Positions 27,827-35,895 of a stretch of DNA of 64,000 nucleotides are shown piece by piece. Each line of letters begins with the position of its first letter. Position 1 is the stretch's first letter. This DNA is from Commensalibacter nepenthis (GTDB taxonomy: Bacteria > Pseudomonadota > Alphaproteobacteria > Acetobacterales > Acetobacteraceae): the NCBI RefSeq assembly GCF_029953305.1, contig NZ_JASBAN010000001.1, forward strand, positions 2,225,001-2,289,000. Reading direction: 5' to 3'. The notes under the pieces were generated by a model that was not told where the DNA came from, did not search any database, and was given only the letters and a program-made list of their open reading frames with translations. Made by a program: the position numbers and the translations under genes.

Positions 27827-28627
27827 ATGATTAAAAATATCTTAACAATTGCAGGTACAGACCCTAGTGGTGGTGCAGGTATTCAAGCAGATATTAAAAC
27901 TTTTTCTGCACTTGGAACTTATGCAATGTCTGTGATTACAGCTGTGGTTGCTCAAAATACACAAGGGGTTAGGTCGTATCGAACCATAGATGCAAATTTC
28001 GTTGGTGATCAAATAGATGCTGTGTTTGACGATATTATCGTAGATGCTGTAAAAATCGGAATGTTGGCGAATGCTGAAATTGTTCAAGTTGTGGCTTCTA
28101 AATTAAAACAATATCATGTTAAAAACGTGGTATTAGACCCCGTTATGGTGGCAAAAAGTGGTGATCCCTTGATTGATGAAACGGCTGTTTTGGCTATCAA
28201 AGAGATTTTATTACCTCAAGTCACAATAGTGACCCCAAATATCCCAGAAGCTTGTGTTTTATTAAATAAAAAAGAGCCAATTCCCATAGAAGATATGGAA
28301 CAAGAAGCAAAAACATTGTTACAATTAAAACCTCAATGGGTTTTGTTAAAGGGCGGACATTTAACAGGTACTATTTGTCGTGATGTATTATGTAATTCAC
28401 AAGAAACACACGAATTTGTGGGTGATCGAATTATCACGAAAAATGACCATGGGACTGGATGCACGTTGTCCTCGGCTATTACCGCTTTGCTACCTTTGAT
28501 GAATGTCCCTCAAGCGGTTGAAAAAGCAAAAGGATTTTTGGAATGTGCATTAAAATCAAGTAATCAATTATCTGTTGGACATGGACACGGTCCATTACAT
28601 CATTTTTGTAATTTATGGAATCAATAA
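27827..28627 (+). CDS. thiD: Hydroxymethylpyrimidine/phosphomethylpyrimidine kinase
   Basis: A 266-residue ribokinase-fold enzyme that phosphorylates HMP twice on the way to thiamine diphosphate. Motifs: TIAGTDPSGGAGIQADIKT at the N-terminus, VLDPVMVAKSG near residue 103, and the anion-hole signature NDHGTGCTLSSAI near 207, with the catalytic residue in that loop. The start has AAAGGAATAAG upstream. No TPP riboswitch is visible in the 133-base gap before it. xerC follows after 30 bases, possibly co-transcribed. Confidence 0.94.
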   Translation: MIKNILTIAGTDPSGGAGIQADIKTFSALGTYAMSVITAVVAQNTQGVRSYRTIDANFVGDQIDAVFDDIIVDAVKIGMLANAEIVQVVASKLKQYHVKNVVLDPVMVAKSGDPLIDETAVLAIKEILLPQVTIVTPNIPEACVLLNKKEPIPIEDMEQEAKTLLQLKPQWVLLKGGHLTGTICRDVLCNSQETHEFVGDRIITKNDHGTGCTLSSAITALLPLMNVPQAVEKAKGFLECALKSSNQLSVGHGHGPLHHFCNLWNQ

Positions 28628-28657
28628 TATATTTAATTATGGATCAAGGTAAGTTGA

Positions 28658-29635
28658 ATGTTGGCTTTTGAGTTACTACAACAGTTCTTGGGATGGATGA
28701 AACATAGCCGCAGGGCTTCTGAACATAGTTTAATAGCGTATCAACAAGATTTAACACGATTTTTAGGGTTTTTAACACAGCATGTGGGTGAAGACCCCAC
28801 CAAAAATACTTTATCAAAAATATCTCATAAAGACTTGCGTTCTTGGCTGGCTCATGAAAACGAAAAAGCACTAAATAATCCGCGTTTAGGGCATGGGAGA
28901 CATACTCAAGATGCCGCTATTCGCACACGTCGCCGTCGTTTGTCTGCCCTCAAATCATTTTATCTCTATCTTGCATTGTATCATCAGGTTGAGAATAGTG
29001 CGGCGACGTTACTTAGTACGCCAAAGACAAAACAAACTTTGCCTCATCCTTTATCCCAAGAGGAGGCCATGACACTTGCCAAAGATATTGCGATTTTAGA
29101 TCAATCTCCAACCGCTCAACACAGAGATATCGCATTATTTACGTTGCTATATGGTTGTGGGCTACGCTTATCAGAAGCGTTGGGACTGGATTGGGTTGAT
29201 ATACATCATGCGAGACTTGATGTAGAAGGGGGAGTATTGCGTGTTATCGGTAAAGGGAATAAAGAACGTCTAATTCCTATTTTACCGATGGTTGCAGAAG
29301 CCTTGCTGCAATGGAAAAAACATTACCCAGGAATTGCTGAGGGTAAAAATCCTGTATTTATTGGATTACGAGGTAAGCGGCTTAATCCTTCGATTGCACA
29401 AAAAACAATGCGAGACTATCGCCGTATGATGGGATTATCGGAATTGGCGACACCTCACGCATTACGCCATTCTTTTGCTACGCATATTATGCAAAATGGC
29501 GGAGACCTTAGAACAATTCAAACTTTACTGGGTCATGCAAGCCTTTCAACAACACAAAAATACACATTGATGGACGAAGCTCATTTGTTAAAAATATGGA
29601 AAAATGCACATCCCCGCGCACGTCAGGACAAATAA
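28658..29635 (+). CDS. xerC: Tyrosine recombinase XerC
   Basis: A 325-residue site-specific recombinase that resolves chromosome dimers with XerD at dif. The N-terminal SAM-like domain starts at LLQQFLGWMKHSRRASEHS, and the catalytic residues follow: Arg in GCGLRLSEALGLDW, Lys in GKGNKERLIPI, His-x-x-Arg in PHALRHSFATHI, and the Tyr nucleophile in HASLSTTQKYT. No neighbouring integrase features are present, so this is the housekeeping enzyme and not a phage integrase. The N-domain sequence fits XerC more than XerD. A protease gene starts one base after its stop. Confidence 0.88.
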   Translation: MLAFELLQQFLGWMKHSRRASEHSLIAYQQDLTRFLGFLTQHVGEDPTKNTLSKISHKDLRSWLAHENEKALNNPRLGHGRHTQDAAIRTRRRRLSALKSFYLYLALYHQVENSAATLLSTPKTKQTLPHPLSQEEAMTLAKDIAILDQSPTAQHRDIALFTLLYGCGLRLSEALGLDWVDIHHARLDVEGGVLRVIGKGNKERLIPILPMVAEALLQWKKHYPGIAEGKNPVFIGLRGKRLNPSIAQKTMRDYRRMMGLSELATPHALRHSFATHIMQNGGDLRTIQTLLGHASLSTTQKYTLMDEAHLLKIWKNAHPRARQDK

Positions 29636-29636
29636 T

Positions 29637-30575
29637 ATGAAAAAATCTTTGATATTGTACCTGTTAAGCCTATTTATATTATTTCTCTGTGCCGTTCCAT
29701 CCCATGTGCAAGCTCAAAGCTCCTGTGATTATGAAAAATTGGGACAGGTGCCTTTGCAAGATGTTGGTGGATTTTTATTAATAACCGTGAACATCAATGG
29801 TCATCCATTCAATATGGTGGTGGATACTGGTTCAGAAGGCAGTTTGATTTCTCCAGAAGGGGCAAAATTATTAAATCTTCCCATTGACCCCAATCGTCAA
29901 ACGGTGGTTCAAGGTCCCAGAGGTGGGCAAGAGCTTGTTAAGAACGTGTTTATTCGACAAATGAAATTGGGGCAATTAACCGTTGGTCCTTTGTCAGTGC
30001 CTTTGGGAAATTTACCAACTTCCCCTAGGTTGGATATTCCAGTTATTGGTTTAATTGGTGGGGATATATTATCGCATTTTGATTTAGATTTTAATATCAA
30101 ATCTGGAATATTGTCTTTTTGGAATATTCAATCTTATTCTATGTTATGCCATGTTCCTCCTTTTTGGGGGGATCAAATGCAGTCCGTGCCATTGAAAATG
30201 GTCGGTCATCGTCCTTTTGTGGTTGTTAAAGTGGATAATAACCCTTTGATAGCACTATTAGATAGTGGTGCGCGCTCTCGGATTGTCAAATTTGAAACTG
30301 CTATAAAAATTGGTGTTCCATATCATATTTTAACCCAAGATCCGGGCGGTATTGCAAGTGGCGTGGATATGCGCAGCACGCGATATTACTGGCATAAATT
30401 TAAAACATTTCAGTTGGGACAAGATATAGAGCATAATCCAATCTTAACCGTTTCTCCACTTCAAGATTCAACAAATATGCTGATTGGTTCAGACTGGTTC
30501 GCAAGTCGTCATGTTTGGGTATCTTATTCCCGTCATAGGCTGTTTTTTATGAATAATGGGATTAAGGGGAAATGA
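29637..30575 (+). CDS. Exported retropepsin-like aspartic protease, two active-site motifs
   Basis: A 312-residue protein with a Sec signal peptide (MKKSLILYLLSLFILFLCAV, cleavage near VQAQ). Two copies of the aspartic protease signature are visible: FNMVVDTGSEGSLIS near residue 62 and LIALLDSGARSRIV near 207. Both carry the catalytic Asp-Ser/Thr-Gly triad. A duplicated arrangement in one chain resembles pepsin-like enzymes, while each half looks retropepsin-like. I chose the ATG immediately after the xerC stop because the upstream in-frame ATG lies inside xerC and would bury the signal peptide. The substrate is unknown. Confidence 0.78.
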   Translation: MKKSLILYLLSLFILFLCAVPSHVQAQSSCDYEKLGQVPLQDVGGFLLITVNINGHPFNMVVDTGSEGSLISPEGAKLLNLPIDPNRQTVVQGPRGGQELVKNVFIRQMKLGQLTVGPLSVPLGNLPTSPRLDIPVIGLIGGDILSHFDLDFNIKSGILSFWNIQSYSMLCHVPPFWGDQMQSVPLKMVGHRPFVVVKVDNNPLIALLDSGARSRIVKFETAIKIGVPYHILTQDPGGIASGVDMRSTRYYWHKFKTFQLGQDIEHNPILTVSPLQDSTNMLIGSDWFASRHVWVSYSRHRLFFMNNGIKGK

Positions 30576-30579
30576 AATA

Positions 30580-31329
30580 TTAGTCTTTCATTTGACGGTT
30601 ATGAAGCCACAAAGCAACAATAAAAATAAGTGAAAAGAAAATAAGCTCAGCTATTCTTAACTCATGAAAAACAAATTTATTAATATTAAAAGCTGTATTG
30701 GTTTGAGCAAGATATAATGCAAAAGGTGCGCTAATTCCTAGAGAGAATATAGCTAGTTTACAGAGTTGATAAAGCTTTTTGATATTTTCTTTTTGTTCGG
30801 AAAATTTTAGGTTTCGTTGATAGTGTCTGTATTTCAAATAAAGATAGATTAACCCAAGAATAGAGCCGATATATTGTAAAAATTTATATATTCGTAACTC
30901 TTGTGTATCTGTTATGATACTCATTAAATTATATTGTAAGAAGTCGATACTCCTAACAAAGCTACCTGTTTCATGGGTAAAACCATCCCAAAGAATATGC
31001 GTGGCAGCACCAATAAATAGAGAACAAGCAATGACGATACAGTTTATAACATTCCATTGCTTATTGGGTTCAATAGGTATGGGTAGTATTTTGCTTAAAC
31101 TCCTCGAAAGGATTGAAATAACAATAAAAAGCACGATACATAAAGGAAATGCAGTATAAAACCAGCTTATAAAATGATGCGCTCTTGTAGCTAGTTTAAA
31201 TAAACCAACAGAATAAAACAGGTCAGGGGATATGCTGCCGATTACCAAAGCTGGCAAATCTAGGAATTTTCCCATTCTAGATTGTTTCAATGGAAACACA
31301 ATGGCTGGATGAGAAAATGTCCAAGGCAT
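30580..31329 (-). CDS. DUF4184-like integral membrane protein
   Basis: A 249-residue polytopic membrane protein with about six hydrophobic segments. The opening MPWTFSHPAIVFPLK and VIGSISPDLFY is the characteristic start of DUF4184 proteins, as is GAATHILWDGFTHETGSFV near residue 105. The conserved His/Asp pattern resembles metal-dependent membrane hydrolases of the YdjM type, but no activity is known to me. It is convergent with the protease gene and follows the MFS gene by nine bases on the same strand. Confidence 0.78.
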   Translation of the reverse strand: MPWTFSHPAIVFPLKQSRMGKFLDLPALVIGSISPDLFYSVGLFKLATRAHHFISWFYTAFPLCIVLFIVISILSRSLSKILPIPIEPNKQWNVINCIVIACSLFIGAATHILWDGFTHETGSFVRSIDFLQYNLMSIITDTQELRIYKFLQYIGSILGLIYLYLKYRHYQRNLKFSEQKENIKKLYQLCKLAIFSLGISAPFALYLAQTNTAFNINKFVFHELRIAELIFFSLIFIVALWLHNRQMKD

Positions 31330-31338
31330 TGTGAAGAC

Positions 31339-32709
31339 CTATATTCTTTTATTAGGTAGTAATACAAAGATAAACGCACTAATAACCGTTATGATTCCAA
31401 GATATAACCATGTAAAGTGAAAATGTATGGCTGGTAAGGCATGAAGGTGAACAGTCTCATCCAACGTTAATAAAATAGCAGAAATTGCAACACCAGAAGC
31501 CATTGAAACTTGCATCACAGTTGATAATAAACAGCTGCCTGCGGGTTGTCTTTTGGGGGATAAGTCCAAAACTGTTACCGTATTCATGGCGGTAAATTGC
31601 ATTGAATTTACAAAGCCTGTGATAAACATTAGTGTAGAGATCAAAATCCATCCAGAATGCTCATTAACCAAGCAGTAAGATACATAAGATGCACTCAGAA
31701 CAAGGGTATTTATAAATAGAAAATTACGGTATCCCATCAATTTGATTGCTTTTGAAACAAAAGGTTTTGCAACCATCGCAGCAACAGCCAAAGGTAACAT
31801 TGCCATACCACAGGCAACAGGGGATAACCCTAATAATCGTTGTAACATCAAAGGGATCATGAACGGCACCGCGCCACACCCCAGACGAGCAACTAAATTT
31901 CCCAGAATTCCAATTGAAAAACTTTTAATTTTAAAGAGTTTTGGGCTAAATAAAGGGTAATCATGGTATAAAGACCTAACCCAATAGGCAGCAAGTAATA
32001 TGAGTCCAACACAAAAAATAAGCGAAGGGGTCGTATAAGCTGTTGTTTCACTATATAGACTGAGCGCATAGGTTAGCAATGCAATTCCAGATGCGAATAT
32101 CAAATATCCCCATCTATCGATGCTTACGGCTTTATCACTCTGAGTGGGGAAATGTTTAAGTGCAAAATAAATACCAGCCAATCCAAATGGAATATTGATA
32201 AAGAAAATGACAGACCAATTTAAATATGAAGCAATAATCCCCCCCACAATGGGACCAATTAATGGTCCCATAAGCCCAGGGATCGTTACCATACTCAACG
32301 CTTTTATTAATTGGTCTTTGGGAAATGTTTGTATAACCGCCAATCGTCCGACGGGCAACATTAATGCCCCACCTATACCTTGAACAACTCTGGCGGCTAA
32401 TAATTCATTCATGGTGCTTGAAATGCCACACAGCAACGAACCAAGTGTAAAAATGGATAAAGCAACACAAAATATTATTCGGCAGCTATATTTTTCACAT
32501 AAAACGCCTGTCAACGGAATAAATAAAGAATTCGCAATCATGTAGAAAATAATAATATTCTTTGTGGTTGCTAATGGCGAGTGAAAAATAGTCGATAAAT
32601 AAGGGATAATCGTGTTGACGGATGTTGTATCCAAGGATGCCATAAAAAAAGCAATCGCCGCAACAATCGGTAACAGAGTTTTTTGTTTATCTTGGTTAAT
32701 AGCGTTCAT
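31339..32709 (-). CDS. MFS multidrug exporter, DHA2/EmrB type
   Basis: A 456-residue proton-driven drug exporter. It has the DHA family motif in the first helix pair (FMASLDTTSVNTIIPYL), RVVQGIGGALMLPVGRLAV for helix four, and motif C in GLMGPLIGPIVGGII near residue 143, which marks antiporters. About twelve to fourteen hydrophobic segments fit DHA2. No EmrA-like periplasmic adaptor is nearby. Substrate is unknown. The gene is divergent from the srfB operon. Confidence 0.86.
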   Translation of the reverse strand: MNAINQDKQKTLLPIVAAIAFFMASLDTTSVNTIIPYLSTIFHSPLATTKNIIIFYMIANSLFIPLTGVLCEKYSCRIIFCVALSIFTLGSLLCGISSTMNELLAARVVQGIGGALMLPVGRLAVIQTFPKDQLIKALSMVTIPGLMGPLIGPIVGGIIASYLNWSVIFFINIPFGLAGIYFALKHFPTQSDKAVSIDRWGYLIFASGIALLTYALSLYSETTAYTTPSLIFCVGLILLAAYWVRSLYHDYPLFSPKLFKIKSFSIGILGNLVARLGCGAVPFMIPLMLQRLLGLSPVACGMAMLPLAVAAMVAKPFVSKAIKLMGYRNFLFINTLVLSASYVSYCLVNEHSGWILISTLMFITGFVNSMQFTAMNTVTVLDLSPKRQPAGSCLLSTVMQVSMASGVAISAILLTLDETVHLHALPAIHFHFTWLYLGIITVISAFIFVLLPNKRI

Positions 32710-32950
32710 GACGATGCGAATAAATTCATTTAGTGTGATTGATTTAGACGATTAAATTATTGTCGTAGTAATTATAATTTATGGCTTTTATATGCATTTT
32801 TAATACAGAAAAAACTTATTATAACCCAAAATAAATGTTTATGTTGTGAAAAGTAAATCATATTTTATGTTATAAATTGATATTATTTGCAGCTTGGATC
32901 ATAGTCATTTAAAATAAATTGTTCATTAATCGAAGAAGAGTAAACAGCGT

Positions 32951-35887
32951 ATGAACCGTACCATCACGTTAATACCCGAAAGTGGATTACAATTTTGGCC
33001 TGTATTATTTTCAACAGAACCAATTAAAAATATTCGATGCTGGTTTTGGGAAGAACGTAATGGTGAATATGAAGATGGCAGCCCACGTTATATCTTGCAT
33101 GCTTTGGAAGAAGATGCAGAAACAGGGGTTATCAAAGATCCCGTAACAAAACGCGTTCCGCCCGAAGAGCAGATTTACGATGTTTCTTGGAAGTCTGTTG
33201 TTCAATTCTTACAAAAACAGTGGTTGCCTTTACCTTTTTTTGCATTACTTTCCATAGAACAAGGCGGAAATAATATATTTCGTAAAGGGCCTGGAAATTG
33301 GGTTCGTGGTCGTTTTTCAGAAATAGAAGAGGGGAAAATCCATCTTGATTTGGTTTTTGATACAAGTCTAGAAGAGCTGCAAGAGGATGGGGTTTATAAT
33401 GCGCCAACTTTTGAAGATAGCCAACGACAAGATCATTTTAAATTTGCTTCGTCCTTACAAGATATAGCTTGGTTTTTGAACGAAGCTTGGGTGGGTGATT
33501 GGTTACTCAAAATTCAACAAGAGGTTCAAAGTAAAAACGAGCAAAAAATAGTTGCAGATCATCAATATTACTGTTGGCATTACGCTGTTTATCAAACTTT
33601 TCTGCATATTTTACAAGCTGTTCAGCAAATGCCGACTATTCATTTATTGGATGGGAATACAGAAAAAAACATTCAAAATGTCGTTGAAGTCGATTTGGTT
33701 TTAGATTTAGGAAATTCACGCAGTTGTGGAATTTTGATCGAAGATCATTTGGGACAAGATCTTAATTTTTCCAATAGTTATCCTTTGGTGCTCAGAGATT
33801 TATCACGACCTTATTTAGAATATAACCAACCATTTCCAAGTTGCATTGAATTTGCGAAAGCAAATTTCGGTAATGATTTGCTTTCTCGTCGCTCTGGACG
33901 AAGCAAAGCATTCTTTTGGCCTAGCCCTGTCAGAGTTGGGTTTGAGGCTGCTCATTTGGCGGGGATGCGTATTGGGAACGAGGGCTTAACAGGGCTTTCT
34001 TCACCTAAACGCTACATATGGGACAGTCGCTTATCCTTACAAAGTTGGCGATATAACAGCCGTTCTATTAGCGATGGGGGTCGAATTGTTGATCCGCCAG
34101 TTAATGGTGCGTTTATGGCGATGATTTCTCCTGAAGGACGTGTTTTGTCGGATGAAGAACGTTCATCAGGGGAGAATATTACCACACAACCGAATTTTTC
34201 TCGCAGTTCACTCTTTACGTTTATGTTTGTAGAAATTTTAATGCAAGCCCGTTTGCAAATGAATTCTCCTCAAAACAGAGAACAACGCCAAGATAAAACA
34301 TTAATGCGCAGGTTGCGGTCTATTGTCTTAACAATGCCACCTGGAATGCCTGTAGCAGAACAGAAAATTTTACAAAATAGAACCAAAGCAGCGATTGATT
34401 TATGTTGGAAAATGCTTGGGCTATCATGGAATATACGCCCTCAATTACAATGCCGTTTGGATGAAGCTACAGCGACACAGATTGTCTGGCTCTATAATGA
34501 GATTACAGAACGTTTGGGCGGAAATGTGGATGAATTTATGCGGTTACATGGTCGCTTGCGTCCTAATCAAGATCGTAAAGAACAGCTTGAACCATCGATT
34601 AGAGTAGCTAGCTTGGATATTGGTGGTGGAACGACTGATTTGATGATTAGCTCTTATACGGTTCCTTCTGGAGAAACCATTTGCCCCAAACAAGAATTTC
34701 GTGAAAGTTTCAAAATCGCGGGTGATGATATTTTGGAACATTTAATTACCAATGTTGTGTTACCTCCTTTGGCAGAAGCGTTACAACAATCAGGTGTGCA
34801 AGATACTCAAGCATTATTCAGCCGCATGATCGGTCAAGATTGGGGTGGGCAGTCTGAACAAGAGCGTCATTTAAGAAAATTATTTGTTAGCACGATTTTA
34901 GAACCGATTGCGATTGCGGTTTTAAAAGAATATGAAGCAGTGACTGATCGTAGTCTCGAAGGGTTAATACCTTTTTATGTTAAAGATGTTTTGGGACAGG
35001 ACAAAGAAAATATTTATCGTTCAGCCAGTTATATTCATCACCAAGCAGAACAAGTTGGGGCTAAAGATTTTAATATTGCTGATGTTAAGATTGCGATTAA
35101 AGTCAAAGATATTGAGGCTTCTATTTCCCATGTCATGGGTGAGGTGATTTCTAATTTATGTGAAGCCATTTGGACATATAATTGTGATGTTTTATTGGTT
35201 TCAGGACGACCTTCAAGATTTAGACGTATTGTGGATATGATTAAAGCAGCGATGCCAGTGCCTCCACATCGTATTGTTGGTATGTATCATTATCGTGTTG
35301 GGGCTTATTATGCGTTTCGTGATGCAAGAAACAGAATTAGCGATCCTAAAACAACCGTTGTGGTTGGTGCGTCACTTTGCTTGCAAGCCGAGGGAAAATT
35401 ACAAAATTTCGTTTTAAGAACACGAGATTTAAAAATGTATTCGACAGCACGCTTTATTGGTCGCCTTGAAAAGAATGGTCAATTACGTCATAAAAATGTT
35501 TGGCTTGCTAATATTGATTTAGAGGGGCAGTCATCTGAAGATGTTGGTTTTACTATTCATGATTTTGAAAATACAACACGTATTGGGTTTAGGCAACTTG
35601 GTATAGAACGTTGGCCAGCTTCACCTTTATATACATTAGAATTTGGAAATTTTCCTGGATTTAATAAAGTATCTTTACCTTTAACGGTTAAAATCGTGCG
35701 ACAAGATATTGATCTTGATAAAGAACAAGCACAGAATGATTATTCTGGTAGAGAGCAATTTAAAATTGCAGAAGTCACAGACAAAAAAAATGAGCAATAT
35801 CCACCTCGAATTTTATCCTTAAGATTGCAAACGATGCAAAATGTTGAAGGATATTGGCGGGATACGGGTCGCTTTACGTTAGCTTAA
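32951..35887 (+). CDS. srfB: SrfB-family protein with actin/Hsp70-like ATPase fold
   Basis: A 978-residue member of the SrfB group (known as a Salmonella SsrB-regulated factor, role unresolved). The actin/Hsp70-type nucleotide site is visible: phosphate-1 VLDLGNSRSCGILIE near residue 250, phosphate-2 SLDIGGGTTDLMISS near 555, and an adenosine-like motif in VLLVSGRPSRFRRIV near 750. Residues 1-240 form a separate N-terminal domain and the last 150 a beta-rich tail. No signal peptide or membrane span is seen, so it is cytoplasmic. It opens a seven-gene operon and is followed eight bases later by srfC. The ATPase fold is inferred from motifs. Confidence 0.85.
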   Translation: MNRTITLIPESGLQFWPVLFSTEPIKNIRCWFWEERNGEYEDGSPRYILHALEEDAETGVIKDPVTKRVPPEEQIYDVSWKSVVQFLQKQWLPLPFFALLSIEQGGNNIFRKGPGNWVRGRFSEIEEGKIHLDLVFDTSLEELQEDGVYNAPTFEDSQRQDHFKFASSLQDIAWFLNEAWVGDWLLKIQQEVQSKNEQKIVADHQYYCWHYAVYQTFLHILQAVQQMPTIHLLDGNTEKNIQNVVEVDLVLDLGNSRSCGILIEDHLGQDLNFSNSYPLVLRDLSRPYLEYNQPFPSCIEFAKANFGNDLLSRRSGRSKAFFWPSPVRVGFEAAHLAGMRIGNEGLTGLSSPKRYIWDSRLSLQSWRYNSRSISDGGRIVDPPVNGAFMAMISPEGRVLSDEERSSGENITTQPNFSRSSLFTFMFVEILMQARLQMNSPQNREQRQDKTLMRRLRSIVLTMPPGMPVAEQKILQNRTKAAIDLCWKMLGLSWNIRPQLQCRLDEATATQIVWLYNEITERLGGNVDEFMRLHGRLRPNQDRKEQLEPSIRVASLDIGGGTTDLMISSYTVPSGETICPKQEFRESFKIAGDDILEHLITNVVLPPLAEALQQSGVQDTQALFSRMIGQDWGGQSEQERHLRKLFVSTILEPIAIAVLKEYEAVTDRSLEGLIPFYVKDVLGQDKENIYRSASYIHHQAEQVGAKDFNIADVKIAIKVKDIEASISHVMGEVISNLCEAIWTYNCDVLLVSGRPSRFRRIVDMIKAAMPVPPHRIVGMYHYRVGAYYAFRDARNRISDPKTTVVVGASLCLQAEGKLQNFVLRTRDLKMYSTARFIGRLEKNGQLRHKNVWLANIDLEGQSSEDVGFTIHDFENTTRIGFRQLGIERWPASPLYTLEFGNFPGFNKVSLPLTVKIVRQDIDLDKEQAQNDYSGREQFKIAEVTDKKNEQYPPRILSLRLQTMQNVEGYWRDTGRFTLA

Positions 35888-35895
35888 AGAAAGAA

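Noticed and set aside
28658-29635. Integrase of a prophage or genomic island
   Set aside because: Neighbours are thiD and a protease gene with no att sites, phage genes or tRNA; the sequence is that of housekeeping XerC.
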